From NCBI GenBank assembly GCA_017438975.1, contig JAFRUH010000021.1, positions 1 to 64,000 of the forward strand: a stretch of DNA of 64,000 nt, read 5' to 3'. This DNA comes from Bacteroidales bacterium (GTDB lineage: Bacteria; Bacteroidota; Bacteroidia; Bacteroidales; UBA932). Each line of letters begins with the position of its first letter. Positions within the stretch are counted from its first letter, which is position 1. Shown here one piece after another: positions 62,714 through 64,000 of this stretch. The notes under the pieces were generated by a model that saw nothing but the letters and a program-made list of their open reading frames with translations, was not told the origin of the DNA and did no database searches. Both the position numbers and the translations under genes were made by a program.

Positions 62714-64000
62714 AGGTTGAATTGTCTTTTGAGCATTTCGGTTTTTTCCGGGGCGTCCGGTCCTTTTACGCTGAAATAGAACCGGATCTTGGGCTCCGTC
62801 CCCGACGGGCGGATGGTGACGACATCGCCTTGGGCGGAGAAGAATTGGAGGACATCGGCGGCAGGAAGGCCGGTCTCTTCCGGTTTCAGATAATCCTTGA
62901 CCATGACGACCGGAATGCCTGCGAGGGCCTTGGGGGGCTCTTTTCGGAAGTTTTCCAGCAGACGCCGGATTTCCGCAGCTCCTTCCGCTCCTTTCCGGAC
63001 CAGGGAGAAACGGGATTCCTGCCGGTATCCGTATTTCTTATAGAGATCCTGCAGCAGGCAGTAGAGGGTTTCCTCCCTGTCGGCGGCCCAGGCGGCGCAT
63101 TCGGCGAGCAGGGAGCAGGCGAGCTGGCCGTCCTTGTCCCGGACGAATTCCCCGGCGTTGAATCCGCAGCTCTCCTCACCGCCGCAGACGAATTCCCCTC
63201 CTTCTTTGCGGTGCAGTTCGACCTGTTCGGCGAGATATTTCCATCCTGTCAGCACATTGTGGCATGGGACGCCGAAATCCCTGGCGACGGCCTCGATCAG
63301 GTCGGTCGTCACGATGGTCTTTACAACATAGCATCCCTTGTGCAGGGTCCCGAGTTCCCGCCGGCGGGTCAGGATGTACCAGGTCAGGAGGGCGGCCGTT
63401 TCATTGCCGGTGAGCCGGACGAGGCGCCCTTCACCATCCCGGACGGCGGCTCCCATGCGGTCGGCATCCGGGTCCGTTGCCAGGACGAGGTCCGCCCCTT
63501 CCCGCTCGGCCACGGCGAGAGCCATCTCCCAGGCGGGAGCTTCTTCCGGATTCGGAGAGGAAACGGTCGGGAAGTTCCCGTCCGTGACATCCTGCTCGGG
63601 GACATGGTATACATTCTTGAATCCCAGTCGTTTGAGACATTCGGGGACGAGCCGGACGCCGCAGCCGTGGAGGGGTGTATATACGATTTTCAGGTCAGCG
63701 TGCCGCCGGACCGATTCCGGCGAAAGGGTCAGCGACAGGATGTCCCTGAGGTAACATTCGTCTTCGGCATCGCCCATCATTTCGATCCGGCCGGCCACGG
63801 TGCCCGGAGCGGGTTCGCAGCGGACCTCGGAGCGGCTTTCCATCTTGTTGACCTCGGCCACGATGTCCTTGTCCACCGGGGCGGTGATCTGTCCGCCGTC
63901 CGACCAGGAAACCTTGTACCCGTTGTACTCGGGGGGATTGTGGGAAGCCGTGATCATGATGCCGGCGACCGCCTTTTTCAGCCGGATGGCATAGCTCATT
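62710..64000 (-). CDS. Phosphoglucomutase/phosphomannomutase family protein, N-terminus beyond the window
   Basis: The reverse strand is open from the right edge to TGA at 62710, about 430 codons of an alpha-D-phosphohexomutase (normally ~580). The active-site Ser loop GIMITASHNPPEYNGYK, the metal loop ATDPDADRMGAAV, the sugar loop CGGEESCGFNAGEF and the phosphate loop IRPSGTEPKIRFYF are all present, so only the first ~130 residues are missing. It interconverts hexose-1- and -6-phosphates. Coupled to the downstream OPA transporter, it may process imported or released sugar phosphates (inference). Confidence 0.95.
   Translation of the reverse strand, partial: MSYAIRLKKAVAGIMITASHNPPEYNGYKVSWSDGGQITAPVDKDIVAEVNKMESRSEVRCEPAPGTVAGRIEMMGDAEDECYLRDILSLTLSPESVRRHADLKIVYTPLHGCGVRLVPECLKRLGFKNVYHVPEQDVTDGNFPTVSSPNPEEAPAWEMALAVAEREGADLVLATDPDADRMGAAVRDGEGRLVRLTGNETAALLTWYILTRRRELGTLHKGCYVVKTIVTTDLIEAVARDFGVPCHNVLTGWKYLAEQVELHRKEGGEFVCGGEESCGFNAGEFVRDKDGQLACSLLAECAAWAADREETLYCLLQDLYKKYGYRQESRFSLVRKGAEGAAEIRRLLENFRKEPPKALAGIPVVMVKDYLKPEETGLPAADVLQFFSAQGDVVTIRPSGTEPKIRFYFSVKGPDAPEKTEMLKRQFNL

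Overview
The window looks like a chromosomal segment of a GC-rich member of the Bacteroidales. Evidence for this: a SusC/SusD pair, many exported glycoside hydrolases and lipoproteins, a glycine-lipid acyltransferase pair, a DUF5009 acyltransferase, an M64 peptidase, no Shine-Dalgarno sequences, and TAnnTTTG (-7) promoter elements with occasional TTTG (-33) partners. A gut or rumen plant-glycan degrader (Rikenellaceae/RC9-like) would fit, but this is inference. No tRNA, rRNA, insertion sequence, phage gene or CRISPR array was recognised. Genes are packed very tightly, and no gene-free stretch exceeds about 220 bp.

Layout, left to right. The 5' part of dnaK (-) leaves the left edge. A + operon follows with an S15/CocE hydrolase, a GH36 alpha-galactosidase and a CotH-domain lipoprotein. 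Next is a - operon glsA-glsB-DUF975 (membrane glycine lipids). A long - operon then carries metX-thrA-asd (aspartate-family amino acids), an aldehyde dehydrogenase and a very large endonuclease/exonuclease/phosphatase (EEP)-DUF4886-GLUG lipoprotein. Divergent from metX lies an Lrp-type regulator overlapping a GH78 rhamnosidase. Then come lemA-DUF2207 and a GDPD-SGNH fusion (+), PHP-M64-GH27 (-), and polA-ECF sigma-rsmG (+). A - operon follows: GH127-type arabinofuranosidase, OM barrel, EEP protein, ABC ATPase, SGNH esterase. After it come an omega-amidase (+), the ten-gene branched-chain amino acid operon ilvD-B-N-C-leuA-C-D-(citramalate synthase-like)-leuB-ilvE (+), DUF5009-PIG-L (-), susC-susD (-), and phosphohexomutase-MFS sugar-phosphate transporter (-) running off the right edge.

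The strongest unannotated signal lies in front of ilvD. It is a 16-codon leader peptide in which 12 residues are Val, Leu or Ile, followed by two mutually exclusive hairpins (antiterminator and intrinsic terminator). This has the form of a ribosome-mediated transcription attenuator for the whole branched-chain operon. The operon has no threonine deaminase but contains a second LeuA-like enzyme, which suggests isoleucine could be made from pyruvate through citramalate using LeuCD and LeuB.

Other points: PolA appears to have lost its proofreading active site. EEP and SGNH domain proteins occur as paralogous pairs in separate operons. Two genes (S15 and polA) have promoter elements so close to the start codon that the mRNAs should be leaderless.
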